Under the pieces are notes generated by a model, which saw only the letters and a list, made by a program, of their open reading frames with translations, was not told the DNA's origin and made no database searches. A program made the position numbers and the translations under genes. From Streptomyces violaceusniger (GTDB lineage Bacteria > Actinomycetota > Actinomycetes > Streptomycetales > Streptomycetaceae), in NCBI GenBank assembly GCA_005405945.1, contig BJHW01000001.1, positions 6,138,001-6,202,000 on the forward strand: DNA of 64,000 nucleotides. The letters run 5' to 3'. Each line of letters opens with the position of its first letter. The first letter of the stretch is position 1. This document shows, in pieces, positions 27,828-35,985 of this stretch.

Positions 27828-30231
27828 TCAGGACGACGGCCGGGCCGACGGGTGAACCGAGGGCCGGTCCGGCCGTACGGAGAACGCCGTGTCCCCGGCC
27901 GTCGCCACGATCGCGTCCTTGACGAGCAGCACCCTCGGCTCCGCGTCCTCCGCCGCGGTCCCGGGGTCGTTCAGCGCGGCCGTGCGCCACTCCTCCTTGC
28001 CGTCGGCCACGTCCAGCGCCAGCAGACGGCCGAAGCGGTTGGCGAAGTACAGCTGCCCGTACCGCCGGGACAGCACCGGCTCGGACAGGCTCTCCGTCTC
28101 CGTCGACCGCTGCCACAGCTCCCGGCCGCTGTCCGCCGCCACCGCGGTGACCATTCCGTTGGGACGGACGAAGTAGACGGTGCCGTGCAGCAGGGTCGGC
28201 TTGCCGAGCACCGGGCGCCGCAGCGGGATCCGCGTGATCTCGCCAGTGCGCGGATCCACCCGCACCATGGCGTTGTACGGGCGCTCGTACCCCGAGTCGT
28301 ACACCTCCTTCGCGGTCTGCGGGACCAGGAACAGCGGCTTGCCCTGGACCGCGCCGAGGGTCAGCGCCTTCCGCGGGAGGGTGGTGAGGTTCTGCTGCGT
28401 GCCGTCGGAGGGGTCGAGCCGCAGCAGGTCGTACGGGCCCTCGGCGGCCAGGCCGTTGGAGTCGTTGGGCGCGCACAGGGCGTACGGCGCACCGCCCAGC
28501 GCCGTCGGCTCGCAGAACTTCCCCTCGAGCGCCGGCGACTGCCACAGCCGGGCGCCCGACGGCCCGTAGGCGACGAGCTCCCGGGCATCCGACGACAGGG
28601 TCAGCACCCCGCCGCGGAACAGGCGCACGTCGGCGGAGCCGCTGATGCTCCGCTCCCACCGCTGCTTCCGGGTGACGACGTCCAGGGCCACGACGGACCG
28701 CCCGCCCCCCTCCGCGTCCCGGTAGGTGTAGACGATTCCGTCCCGCACCCCGATGGGCCGCGCCAGCTGGGGGCGGGTGCCCCACCGCCACTGGACCCGG
28801 CCGGTGGCGGCGTCGACCCTGGCGACCGTGAACCCGTTGCCGCCGCAGTACAGGGTCCGGCCGTCCTCCGGGGCGCATCCGGGCTCGTCGTAGACGAGGG
28901 GCGGCCCATCGGCCTCGACCCGCAGCTCCGTCCGCCACGGCTGCCAGCCCTTGGGGAGCGAGGCGGGCTGCTGGGAGTGCGCGGCGTCGGCGGTGGCGGG
29001 CGTGTCGCCCGACGAGTCCGTTATGTCCGGGGCGAAGACCGCTGCCGCGACGGTCAGCCCGGTGAACGCCAGGGCCACCCCGGCGGTGGTGACGACGAGC
29101 CGCCGCCGGGCGCCTCGCCGCGGTGCGGTCGGCGGGGAGGCGGGGGCTGGGGGCCGCCGTGGGACGGGGCCGGGGCTGGTGCTGCGTCCGGGGCCGGGGC
29201 TGCGTCCGGGGCTGGGGCCGGGGCTGGGGCCGGGGCGACGGGAGGACGTCCGGCGGCGGACGCTGCGGTGCCGTGGGGCGTTGCGGTGCCGTGGGCCGCT
29301 GCTGGGCCGTGGGCCGCCCGTGAGCCGTGGGCGGCTCCAGGCCCGTCGACCGCCGGGGGTTCGGCCGGGCCCCGGCCGACGCCGGGGCCGGGGAACCTGC
29401 CGGGGCCGGGGAACCCGCCGGGAAATCCGACAGCTCGCGCAACATGCGATGCAGCTCGTCCAGCTCCGGCCGGGCCTCCGGCTCCTTGGCCAGGCAGCGC
29501 TCGGCGATGGGCCGCAGCGGTTCCGGGACCCCCTCCAGCGTCGGATGCTCGTACATCACCTGGTAGCCCGACAGATAGGGGCTGTCGGACTCGAACGGAC
29601 TGCTGCCCCGCGCCGCGTACACCAGCAGCGAGCCCAGCGAGAAGACGTCCGACGCCGCCGTGACGCCCCGCGGACTGCGCAGCTGCTCCGGCGACATGAA
29701 CGGCGGGGTGCCGAGTACGCGTCCGATGGTGACGGTGAGCGTCTGGCTGTCGACGGCGCGGGAGATGCCGAAGTCGATGACGCGCGGACCGTCCTCGGCC
29801 ATCAGGATGTTGGCGGGTTTGAGGTCCCGGTGCACCACCCCGGCCCGGTGGATGTCGCGCAGCGCCTCGACCAGCCCGAGGCCGAGCGTCCGCAACTCCC
29901 GCCCGTTCAGGGGGCCGTTCCTCCGTACGACCTCGGAGAGGGTTCGCCCCGGTACGTACAGGGTGGCCATCCACGGCCGGTCGGCCTCCGGGTCGGCGTC
30001 CACGACGGGGGCGGTGAACGCCCCGCTCACCCGGCGCGCCGCCACGACCTCCTGCCGGAAGCGGGTGCGGAACTCCTCGTCCTGGGCGTACTGCTCATGG
30101 ACCAGCTTGATCGCGACCTGTCGCCCCGAGGCCGCGCGCCCGAGATAGACGACCCCCATGCCGCCCGCGCCGAGCCGGTCGAGCAGGGCGTAGCCGCCTA
30201 TGGATTCCGGATCCCCGGTGGCCAGCGGCAT
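27828..30231 (-). CDS. PknB-type Ser/Thr kinase with extracellular PQQ-like propeller (two frameshifts)
   Basis: Starts at ATG 30231. Kinase residues 14-270: Gly loop LGAGGMGVVYLG, Lys42 in VAIKLV, catalytic HRDLKPAN with Asp136, and DFG at 153. A Pro/Ala/Arg-rich repeat linker follows. The frame shifts by net one near 29130 (two base losses fit, 802 codons). Beyond it come a TM helix (ALAFTGLTVAAAVFA) and a PQQ-like beta-propeller with repeated blades (TGRVQWRWGTRPQL, VVALDVVTRKQRWER, LWQRSTETESLSEP, LLALDVADGKEEWRT). The kinase is cytosolic and the propeller outside, so it may transduce an external signal. Convergent with the CorC pair. Confidence 0.85.
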
Positions 30232-30543
30232 CGCCGATCCCCTCTCCCGCGCCTCTCCCGCGCTGCTTTTTTCGCGTCTCGAACGGCCCTACCGGAGACC
30301 TAGATTAGGTCGGCGGGGGCCCGGCGGACCATGCGGCCCAGGACGTGGCGGAACGGTGATGTGAGCCAGGGTGACGTGTGAGGGCGAACGGGCCGGTGTG
30401 GACGGGGAGTTCCGTTAGCGGCGCGTTAGCGGAACGGCGTCGGGACGGCAGCTTTACGCCAGCGGACCACGGAAGGCTCATGGCCATACCGAAGGCCGGT
30501 GCGGAACACCGGCCGGACCGCCGACCCATAGGGGGAGCCCGCC
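30232..30543. promoter_or_regulatory. Divergent promoter region with 11-bp repeats at 30412-30433
   Basis: Two near-identical contiguous 11-mers CCGTTAGCGGC (30412-30422) and GCGTTAGCGGA (30423-30433), with a weaker third unit after them, end about 110 bp before the lipoprotein start. The 11-bp period and direct orientation match half-site spacing used by OmpR/SARP-type winged-helix proteins. The same repeat type stands upstream of the lipoprotein genes at 34610 and 39014. A T-rich TTTTTTCGCG near 30268 lies at the kinase end. Confidence 0.65.
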
Positions 30544-31262
30544 ATGAACGTCACCGCTTACCGCCGCGGCCGCACCGTCCGTACGATCGCCGCCTCCATG
30601 CTGGCCGTCGCCGCCCTGAGCGTGACCGCGGCGTGCAGCGGGGCGGGGACGGAGGCTCCGACAACGCGGGCAAGGCGAACTCGTCGGCCTCGGCCCCCGC
30701 GTCCAAGGACAACCAGGGCGGCAAGGACAACCAGGGCGGCAAGGACAACCAGGGCGGCAAGGAGAACGCCACGGGCGCCGCGGGCGACGCGGGCGTCAAG
30801 GACGCGAAGTCGCAGGCCCAGAAGTCCGGGGGCGGCTCCGAGTCCGAGCCGATTGGCGACTGCGACATCAACAAGACGGCCATCTCCGTCCAGAACGTCA
30901 AGAGCCCCGTCAACCACATGCTGCTCAAGGCGACCAACAAGGCCGGCGTGGACTGCAAGCTGGTCGGTTACCCGGGCCTGAAGTTCGGCGCCGAGGCGCA
31001 GGCCGCCACCCCGGTGAACGAGGACAGCAAGCCGCAGGCCGTGGTCACGCTCGCCCCGGGCGAGAGCGCCTACGCGGGCATCACCACCTCCGCGGCGGAC
31101 GGCTCGGGCGTCGAGGGCGGCAAGGTCGACTCGCTCGAGGTCTTCATCGACGGCAGCGAGGACCCCAAGCCGGTCGAACTGCCCGGCGGCTCGGTCTACG
31201 TCGACAGCGCGGCGAAGGTCACGTACTGGCAGACGGACGCGCAGACCGCCCTGACCTGGTAA
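30544..31262 (+). CDS. DUF4232-type lipoprotein (one frameshift)
   Basis: Starts at ATG 30544 with GGGGGAG upstream. The signal peptide ends in lipobox VTAAC. A one-base loss near 30645 shifts the frame; 240 codons after repair. A Lys/Asp/Gln/Gly linker with three KDNQGG repeats precedes a C-terminal beta-sandwich (CDINKTAISVQNVKSPVNHM, CKLVGYPGLKFG, VVTLAPGESAYAGITT, VTYWQTD) with the two-Cys DUF4232 pattern. Cell-surface lipoprotein of unknown function; paralogue of the gene at 38304-39014. Confidence 0.8.
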
Positions 31263-31299
31263 CGCCACGCACCACGCACAAGCACCCCTGTGCCGGAAT

Positions 31300-31335
31300 G
31301 TTCATCCACCTGAACACTGTCTTGCATAGAAGACA
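31300..31335. promoter_or_regulatory. Two perfect palindromes upstream of the TauE/SafE gene
   Basis: GTTCA-6-TGAAC (31300-31315) and TGTCTT-6-AAGACA (31318-31335) lie side by side about 70-105 bp before the exporter start. Both have 6-nt spacers and their centres are 19 bp apart. They look like operators for a dimeric repressor such as an Rrf2, ArsR or MarR type, but no regulator gene is adjacent. Confidence 0.6.
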
Positions 31336-31404
31336 GCCCCCTTGGAGGATGAAGCGGCGCCGCCGACGCGGCGCACAGGGCACGGGCACAGGGGTGGGGA
31401 ACGG

Positions 31405-32163
31405 ATGGGCATCGGCTCCGCGGCGCTGCTGGTGTCGGCCGGTGTGGCCTCCGGGCTCGCCGGTTCGATCGCGGGGCTGGCCTCGCTGTTCAGCTATCCG
31501 GCGCTGCTTGCGGTAGGACTGCCGCCGGTGGCCGCGAACGTGACCAACACGGTGGCGCTGTTCTCCAACACCGTCGGTACCGCGGCCGGCTCCCGCGCCG
31601 AACTCCGCGGCCAGCGCGACCGCCTCCTCCGGCTCGCCGCCATCGCGGCGCTGGGCGGCGCGGTCGGTGCCGCCCTGCTGCTGGGCACCCCGTCCTCCGC
31701 CTTCGAGGCCGTCGTCCCGTGGCTGATCGCCCTCGGCTCGGTGCTGATCCTGGTCCGCGATCCGCTCCGCCGGCTCATGGCCTCCCGCTCCCGCCCCCTC
31801 GCCCACAGCGCCCGCCCCACCCTCCCGCTGGCGTGCGCGGTCCTGCTGGTCGGCCTCTACGGCGGCTACTTCGGCGCGGCCTCGGGCGTCCTGATGCTGG
31901 CAGTGCTCTCACTGACGGCCACGGAACCCCTCCCGGTCACCAACGCCGTCAAGAACATCGCCACCGGCGCGGCCAACGTCACGGCGGCAGTCGCCTACGT
32001 GGCCGTCGCTCCCGTCAACTGGCCCGCCGCCGTCACCCTCGGCCTGGGCGCCCTCGTGGGCAGCTGGCTGGGCCCCCTGGCCGTCCGCCACCTCCCCGAA
32101 ACCCCCCTCCGCATCGCCATAGCCCTGGCCGGCCTGGGCCTGGCCATCTCCCTGTGGCGCTGA
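31405..32163 (+). CDS. TauE/SafE-family membrane exporter
   Basis: 252 residues from ATG 31405 with GTGGGGAACGG upstream. Seven or eight predicted TM helices in two halves: GIGSAALLVSAGVASGLAGSIAG with the family's glycine-rich first helix, and later VGLYGGYFGAASGVLMLAVLSL, the matching second-half repeat. The family exports sulfite, sulfoacetate or related organosulfur anions. Transcribed from the region with two palindromes. Confidence 0.85.
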   Translation: MGIGSAALLVSAGVASGLAGSIAGLASLFSYPALLAVGLPPVAANVTNTVALFSNTVGTAAGSRAELRGQRDRLLRLAAIAALGGAVGAALLLGTPSSAFEAVVPWLIALGSVLILVRDPLRRLMASRSRPLAHSARPTLPLACAVLLVGLYGGYFGAASGVLMLAVLSLTATEPLPVTNAVKNIATGAANVTAAVAYVAVAPVNWPAAVTLGLGALVGSWLGPLAVRHLPETPLRIAIALAGLGLAISLWR

Positions 32164-32261
32164 CCCCGCCGACGGCATTACCTCTCACGTCATCGCACCG
32201 AGCCGCTGCGCTGGGCAGCATGGTGATCGCTTCCCGCACGCTTCCGATCGGAGGGATCGCC

Positions 32262-32711
32262 ATGTCCTTGGCCGCGCCCGTGACCACCCGCGACCTGGTG
32301 GCTGAACTGCTGCGCCGCATCGGTGAGGGCGACCCCGAGCGGGTCGCCGAGTTGTACGCCGAGCGCAGTGACTGGAAGTTGGACTGGCCGGAGGGTGAGC
32401 ACGGCCGCGCGGACACCCCGTGGATTCGGCACCGGGCCACTCGCGCGGAGGTGGCGGACCACTTCCGGGAGTTGGCCCGGCACCATGTGCCCGAGGAGGC
32501 GGCCACCGAGGTCGAGCGGATCCTCGTCGACGGCGACGACGCGGTCGTGCTGGGCGAGATCCGCCAGACCGCCCGGTCCACCGGGCGCGCCTATCGTGCG
32601 CGGTTCGCCCTGCACCTCACGCTCGAGGGCGGCCTCGTCACCCGGCACCACGTCTACGAGGACAGCCTCGCGGTAGCGCAGGCATTCAGCCCGTCCCAGC
32701 CGCAGCCATGA
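32262..32711 (+). CDS. SnoaL/NTF2-like protein
   Basis: 149 residues from ATG 32262 behind GGAGGG. Alpha+beta barrel pattern of the NTF2/SnoaL fold: an N-terminal helix LVAELLRRIGEGDPERVAELY, WKLDWPEG, a variable loop, then strands VERILVDGDDAVVLGEIRQTAR, RARFALHLTLEGGLVTRHHVYED. Enzymes and ligand carriers share this fold, so the function is open. Spaced 98 bp after the exporter gene, with its own ribosome binding site. Confidence 0.8.
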   Translation: MSLAAPVTTRDLVAELLRRIGEGDPERVAELYAERSDWKLDWPEGEHGRADTPWIRHRATRAEVADHFRELARHHVPEEAATEVERILVDGDDAVVLGEIRQTARSTGRAYRARFALHLTLEGGLVTRHHVYEDSLAVAQAFSPSQPQP

Positions 32712-32729
32712 CGCCGGACCACTGAGCGA

Positions 32730-33284
32730 TCAGCGCGCGAGCAGCGGCTCCACCCGGGACAGGGTGTCCAGGATGTTCGCCTCCGTGATCGCCATCCGCG
32801 CCTCGTCCGGCGTCAGCCAGCGCAGCGGCGCGTCCGGGTTCTCCGGCCGTACCGCCTCGGGAGCGCTGGTGGCCAGCACAAAGCGCACGTCGGCGTGTTC
32901 ATGCGCCGGCTCCCGGCTGTTCGCGGGGACCGGAACGATCACCAGATGCCGCACCTCCGCGTCCGGCCACGGCGTCAGATCGGGCAGCCCGGTCTCCTCC
33001 CGCCCCTCCCGCAGCGCGATGGCGAGCGGGTCGTACTCACCCGGGTCGCCATGCCCGCCGACCAGCAGCCACGACTGGTGGCGCTGGTGCCAGCGCAGCA
33101 GCACACGGCCGCTGTCGGGGTGCACGATCAGGGCGGAGGCGGTGATGTGAAGGGGACTCATCCGGTCCCAGGGCGCCCCCGCCTCGAGGGCGCCGCGCAC
33201 CCGCTCGACGTCGGCGCATTCCGCGGTGGTCTTCGGCCGGTAGCCCGTAAGGACATGGAGGACTGAGTGATTGGCTGTGGCCAT
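32730..33284 (-). CDS. NUDIX hydrolase
   Basis: 184 residues. The Nudix box is complete (GGHGDPGEYDPLAIALREGREETG, residues about 76-99), with both the GGHGDPGE turn and REGREETG metal site. A long N-terminal helical segment (ADVERVRGALEAGAPWDRM) precedes the first strand, as in a Streptomyces-specific Nudix group. The substrate cannot be predicted. A 13-bp palindrome (33352-33364) lies about 70 bp upstream. Confidence 0.85.
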   Translation of the reverse strand: MATANHSVLHVLTGYRPKTTAECADVERVRGALEAGAPWDRMSPLHITASALIVHPDSGRVLLRWHQRHQSWLLVGGHGDPGEYDPLAIALREGREETGLPDLTPWPDAEVRHLVIVPVPANSREPAHEHADVRFVLATSAPEAVRPENPDAPLRWLTPDEARMAITEANILDTLSRVEPLLAR

Positions 33285-33351
33285 GCGCGGATCCTAACGA
33301 CGCGAGGCCACCCACGGCGCGGGGTTTTCCTCACCCCGGGCCCGTACCCCG

Positions 33352-33364
33352 TATACCTGGTATA
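33352..33364. promoter_or_regulatory. Palindrome TATACC-T-GGTATA
   Basis: Perfect 6-1-6 inverted repeat in the gap between the xylanase stop and the NUDIX start, 68 bp upstream of the latter. AT-rich against the background, so a promoter or operator element is plausible. Confidence 0.5.
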
Positions 33365-33385
33365 TCCCGAGTGGCCCGTGCGCGT

Positions 33386-33412
33386 GAGCCCCAGGCGGTC
33401 GGCCTGGGGCTC
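33386..33412 (-). terminator. Hairpin downstream of the xylanase gene
   Basis: 11-bp perfect stem GAGCCCCAGGC / GCCTGGGGCTC with a 5-nt loop, about 60 bp beyond the stop codon of the xylanase gene on the minus strand. No T-tract. Confidence 0.7.
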
Positions 33413-33470
33413 TGTGGCGGTGGCACGGGATGAATGCGACGGACGGGATGGACGGGGGCGGACCGGAACG

Positions 33471-34165
33471 TCATCCACTCACGGTGAGATTCGAATTCCC
33501 GCTGCTCTGATATCCCTCGGTCGCGAGCATCATGTAGTACTTGAAGGCGCCCAGACCCATTCCGGAACGGGCCCATGCGTCGAAGTGATTGCCCGTGGTG
33601 ATGGTTCCGCCCGTTTTCTTCGACTGGCGGACGCTCCAGTACTGGTTGAAGGTCCGGATGCCCTCGACCGAGGGGGCGTTGTAGCGCGTCGTCTGGTAGA
33701 TGTCGTACGTGCCGCCATCGCTGGTGACGCTGCCCTTGTACGTCCCGTGGGGCGGTATGTACCCCAGTTGTCGACGACGTAGTATTCCACGAGCGGGTTC
33801 GAGGTCCACCCGTAGAGACACAGATATCCGTTGCCGGACGGGTTGAAGCTGCCCGAGTACTGCACGTTCCTGCGTCCGCCGTTGCTCCAGCCCTTACCGC
33901 AGACGAAATTCCCGCAGTTGGTCCACGAGGTGCGGTAACTGCCGCCCGACGACAGCGTCATGGAGACCGACCCACCGCCGTCGGTCCAGAACGAATAGTA
34001 GAAGCCGTTGTTGGTGCCGGTTTGGTTCGTGGTGATGGTCGTGTCGGCGTTCGCGGTTCCGATACTGGGCAGCGTCAGCCCGGACGTGACCAGCGTCAGG
34101 GCGCCGGCCCGGCCGAGTAAGCTCCTGCGGCTGATCGGTCGGGCGGGGGTGTCGTCCCGGTGCAT
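33471..34165 (-). CDS. GH11 endo-1,4-beta-xylanase, secreted (one frameshift)
   Basis: Starts at ATG 34165. A Tat-like signal (SRRSLLGRAGALTLVTSGL) ends near residue 40. The mature enzyme is a glycoside hydrolase family 11 jelly roll: TGTNNGFYYSFWTDGGG, GWSNGGRRNVQYSGSFNPSGNGYLCLYGWTSNPLVEYYVVDNWG with the nucleophile Glu, and MMLATEGYQSSGNSNLTV with the acid/base Glu. The frame breaks near 33760 where one base is lost; repair gives 232 codons, normal for a single-domain GH11 enzyme. It hydrolyses xylan outside the cell, fitting the CBM2 sensor protein elsewhere in this window. Confidence 0.85.
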
Positions 34166-34609
34166 GCTTCCTCCTCCTGGGGTGTGGTGGTGGGCCTGTT
34201 GGTGCGGACAGTGTTGGACCGGCGCCGTGGGGTGTCAACAGTTTCCGCAAGGATTACGGAAGCTCCGCTGTGGTGAGCGATCTCTTGGGATATATAAGTC
34301 CTGTTCATCGCCTCTCCTTGTTGATCCAATCCGTTATTGATCAACGAGGAGGTGGGAGTGGAGATCCTTTTCCGAGTATCGGTCGGCGAAAATTTTCGGA
34401 GTGCTTCCGGATCCATTCGCATCCGGCGCGAGGAGATTGTGCGGGTTCGTGCTACGAGGGCGGTCGGGACGGCGAAGCGCCAGGTCAGGGCAGTGCCAGC
34501 CCGTGAACGGAGCGTTAGTGACGTGGCAGTGGATCGTCAGCGGCGGCGGACAGTCTCGTTGTCACGGCCCCGGAGGACGGGGTCGAAGCCCACGACAACA
34601 GGGGGACCC
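34166..34609. promoter_or_regulatory. Divergent regulatory region with palindromes and 11-bp repeats
   Basis: 444 bp between the xylanase and a lipoprotein gene, unusually AT-rich (GGATATATAAGTCC near 34289). It contains TTCCG-9-CGGAA (34243-34261), TTGATCAA (34337-34344) and the 12-bp perfect palindrome CGAAAATTTTCG (34386-34397). The last resembles, from memory, the CGAAA-TTTCG element reported at some streptomycete xylan-utilisation genes. At its right end are contiguous 11-mers GCGTTAGTGAC, GTGGCAGTGGA and TCGTCAGCGGC (34512-34544), like those before 30544 and 39014. Confidence 0.6.
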
Positions 34610-34898
34610 ATGTCGCGCCGCACCACCACTCTTCGCCATGCGCGCAAGGTCGCCGCCGCGGCGGTCGTCGCTGTCGCCGCGTTCGGCCTGACCGCGTGCC
34701 AGGACAACACGGACGCCGGCGGAAGCTCGCCCTCCTCGGCCGCGAGCGACTCCTCGGACTCGGGCTCGTCGGACTCGGGCTCGTCGGACTCCGGTTCGTC
34801 CGGCTCGGGCCCACTCCCTCCCCGTGAGCATCAACGTACCCGTCACCGACGGTTCCGCCGACGCCATCGAGGTGGACCCGGTCGGCACCGGCAAGTAG
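34610..34898 (+). CDS. Short Ser-rich lipoprotein (two frameshifts)
   Basis: Starts at ATG 34610 with GGGGG upstream. The signal peptide ends in the lipobox LTAC, followed by a Ser/Asp/Gly repeat linker (DSGSSDSGSS). Restoring one C in each of two C-runs near 34810-34825 leads to a short beta-like C-terminus (VSINVPVTDGSADAIEVDP) ending at TAG 34898; 97 codons. No DUF4232 domain, but it shares the upstream 11-bp repeats with the two DUF4232 genes. Function unknown. Confidence 0.6.
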
Positions 34899-34944
34899 GC
34901 GCACACAACATGCCATCCCCGGGCCGCTGGCCTGGGGATTCGCT

Positions 34945-34981
34945 ATGGGCAGCGAGATGGGCAGCGAGATGGGCAGCGAGT
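34945..34981. repeat. Three 12-bp repeats ATGGGCAGCGAG
   Basis: Three identical copies in a row. A long open frame that starts here reads MGSE repeats and then non-descript sequence, and is not taken as a gene. Confidence 0.8.
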
Positions 34982-35096
34982 ATGGGCAACAAGACCGCCT
35001 GATCGATCGAACGTTCAACTTCCGACGCACCGGCACACCGGCGTGCGCCCTCGCCCGCGACGGCCGACCCTGGATGACGGGGGCGGTGGAGCGTGG

Positions 35097-35129
35097 ACCG
35101 GACTGGAACCCGACTGGAACCGGACTGGA
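35097..35129. repeat. Three 11-bp repeats upstream of the DUF899 gene
   Basis: CCGGACTGGAA, CCCGACTGGAA and CCGGACTGGAA follow each other without gaps and end 15 bp before the DUF899 start codon, overlapping the position of the ribosome binding region. They could be an operator; a slippage origin is equally possible. Confidence 0.7.
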
Positions 35130-35143
35130 AGGTGAACGTCACG

Positions 35144-35965
35144 ATGGAAACACCCCCGATCGTTTCGGCGCAGGAGTGGGAGGCCGCGCGCCAGCGGCTG
35201 CTCGGGGAGGAGAAGCGGCTGACCCGCGCCCGTGACGCACTGGCCGCCAAGCGTCGGCGGATGCCGTGGCTGGCGGTGGAGAAGGCGTACGCGTTCGACG
35301 GACCCGAGGGCAGGGTGAGCCTGCTCGACCTGTTCGCGGGGCGTCGCCAGCTGATCGTCTACCGCGCCTTCTTCGAGCCCATCGTCTACGGCTGGCCCGA
35401 GCACGCCTGCCGCGGCTGCTCCATGGTCGCCGACCACGTCGGCCACCTCGCCCACCTCAATGCCCGCGACACCACCCTCGTCTTCGCCTCGCGCGCCCCG
35501 CAGCCGGAGATCGAGCGGGTGAAGGCGCGGATGGGCTGGACGATGCCCTGGTACACGATCACCGACGACTTCGACGCCGACTTCGACGTGGACGAGTGGC
35601 ACGGCACGAACGCGTTCATCCGCGACGGCGACCGAGTGTTCCGCACCTACTTCATCAACGCCCGCGGCGACGAGGCGCTGGGCAGCACCTGGAGCTACCT
35701 CGACATGACCGCGCTCGGGCGGCAGGAGACATGGGAGGACTCGCCCGAGGGCTACCCGCAGACCCCGCCGTACGAATGGTGGAACTGGCACGACGCATAC
35801 GGCGACCCCGAGTCGGCCCCGGAATGGCTGGCACAAACCCGCCGGGGCCCCGAGGCCGGCCCGCCTGACCCCTACGTCGCCCGGAGATCCGGCTCTACGC
35901 CGACCACGCGCCGCCCAGGGGCGTCGGCACCTCGGCTTGACCTTACCCTCAGGGGCAAGGTTTAG
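35144..35965 (+). CDS. DUF899 thioredoxin-like protein
   Basis: 273 residues from ATG 35144, with GGAAGGTG upstream; an in-frame start at 35093 would translate the repeats. DUF899 hallmarks: PIVSAQEWEAARQRLLGEEKRLTRARDALAAKRRRMPW at the N-terminus, a thioredoxin-like core with HACRGCSMVADHVG (Cys pair C-x2-C), FASRAPQPEIERVKARMGW, and YPQTPPYEWWNWHDAYG. The protein is thought to be a thiol-redox protein of unknown substrate. The final 35 residues are Pro/Arg/Gly-rich and overlap the MerR promoter, so a 3' frameshift cannot be excluded. Confidence 0.85.
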   Translation: METPPIVSAQEWEAARQRLLGEEKRLTRARDALAAKRRRMPWLAVEKAYAFDGPEGRVSLLDLFAGRRQLIVYRAFFEPIVYGWPEHACRGCSMVADHVGHLAHLNARDTTLVFASRAPQPEIERVKARMGWTMPWYTITDDFDADFDVDEWHGTNAFIRDGDRVFRTYFINARGDEALGSTWSYLDMTALGRQETWEDSPEGYPQTPPYEWWNWHDAYGDPESAPEWLAQTRRGPEAGPPDPYVARRSGSTPTTRRPGASAPRLDLTLRGKV

Positions 35966-35967
35966 CG
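35937..35967 (+). promoter_or_regulatory. MerR-type promoter/operator
   Basis: A -35 TTGACC (35937-35942) and a -10-like TTAGCG (35962-35967) are 19 bp apart. Between them lies the imperfect dyad CCTTACCC / GGGGCAAGG (35941-35960). Over-long spacing with a central dyad is the classic MerR arrangement. It stands directly before the MerR gene and suggests autoregulation. Confidence 0.75.
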
Positions 35968-35985
35968 TTCTTCGAGGTGAGAGAC

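Noticed and set aside
25394..27922. An 842-residue CorC double protein
   Set aside because: The second half is Arg/Pro/His-rich nonsense in the wrong frame of the next gene; one lost base near 26775 hides the stop codon.
34610..34898. Truncated DUF4232 paralogue
   Set aside because: Repairing two base losses gives a complete short lipoprotein with no trace of the DUF4232 domain; only the promoter repeats are shared.
34945..35235. 96-codon frame beginning with MGSE repeats
   Set aside because: It starts in a 12-bp repeat and runs through the DUF899 promoter and repeats; no recognisable protein character.
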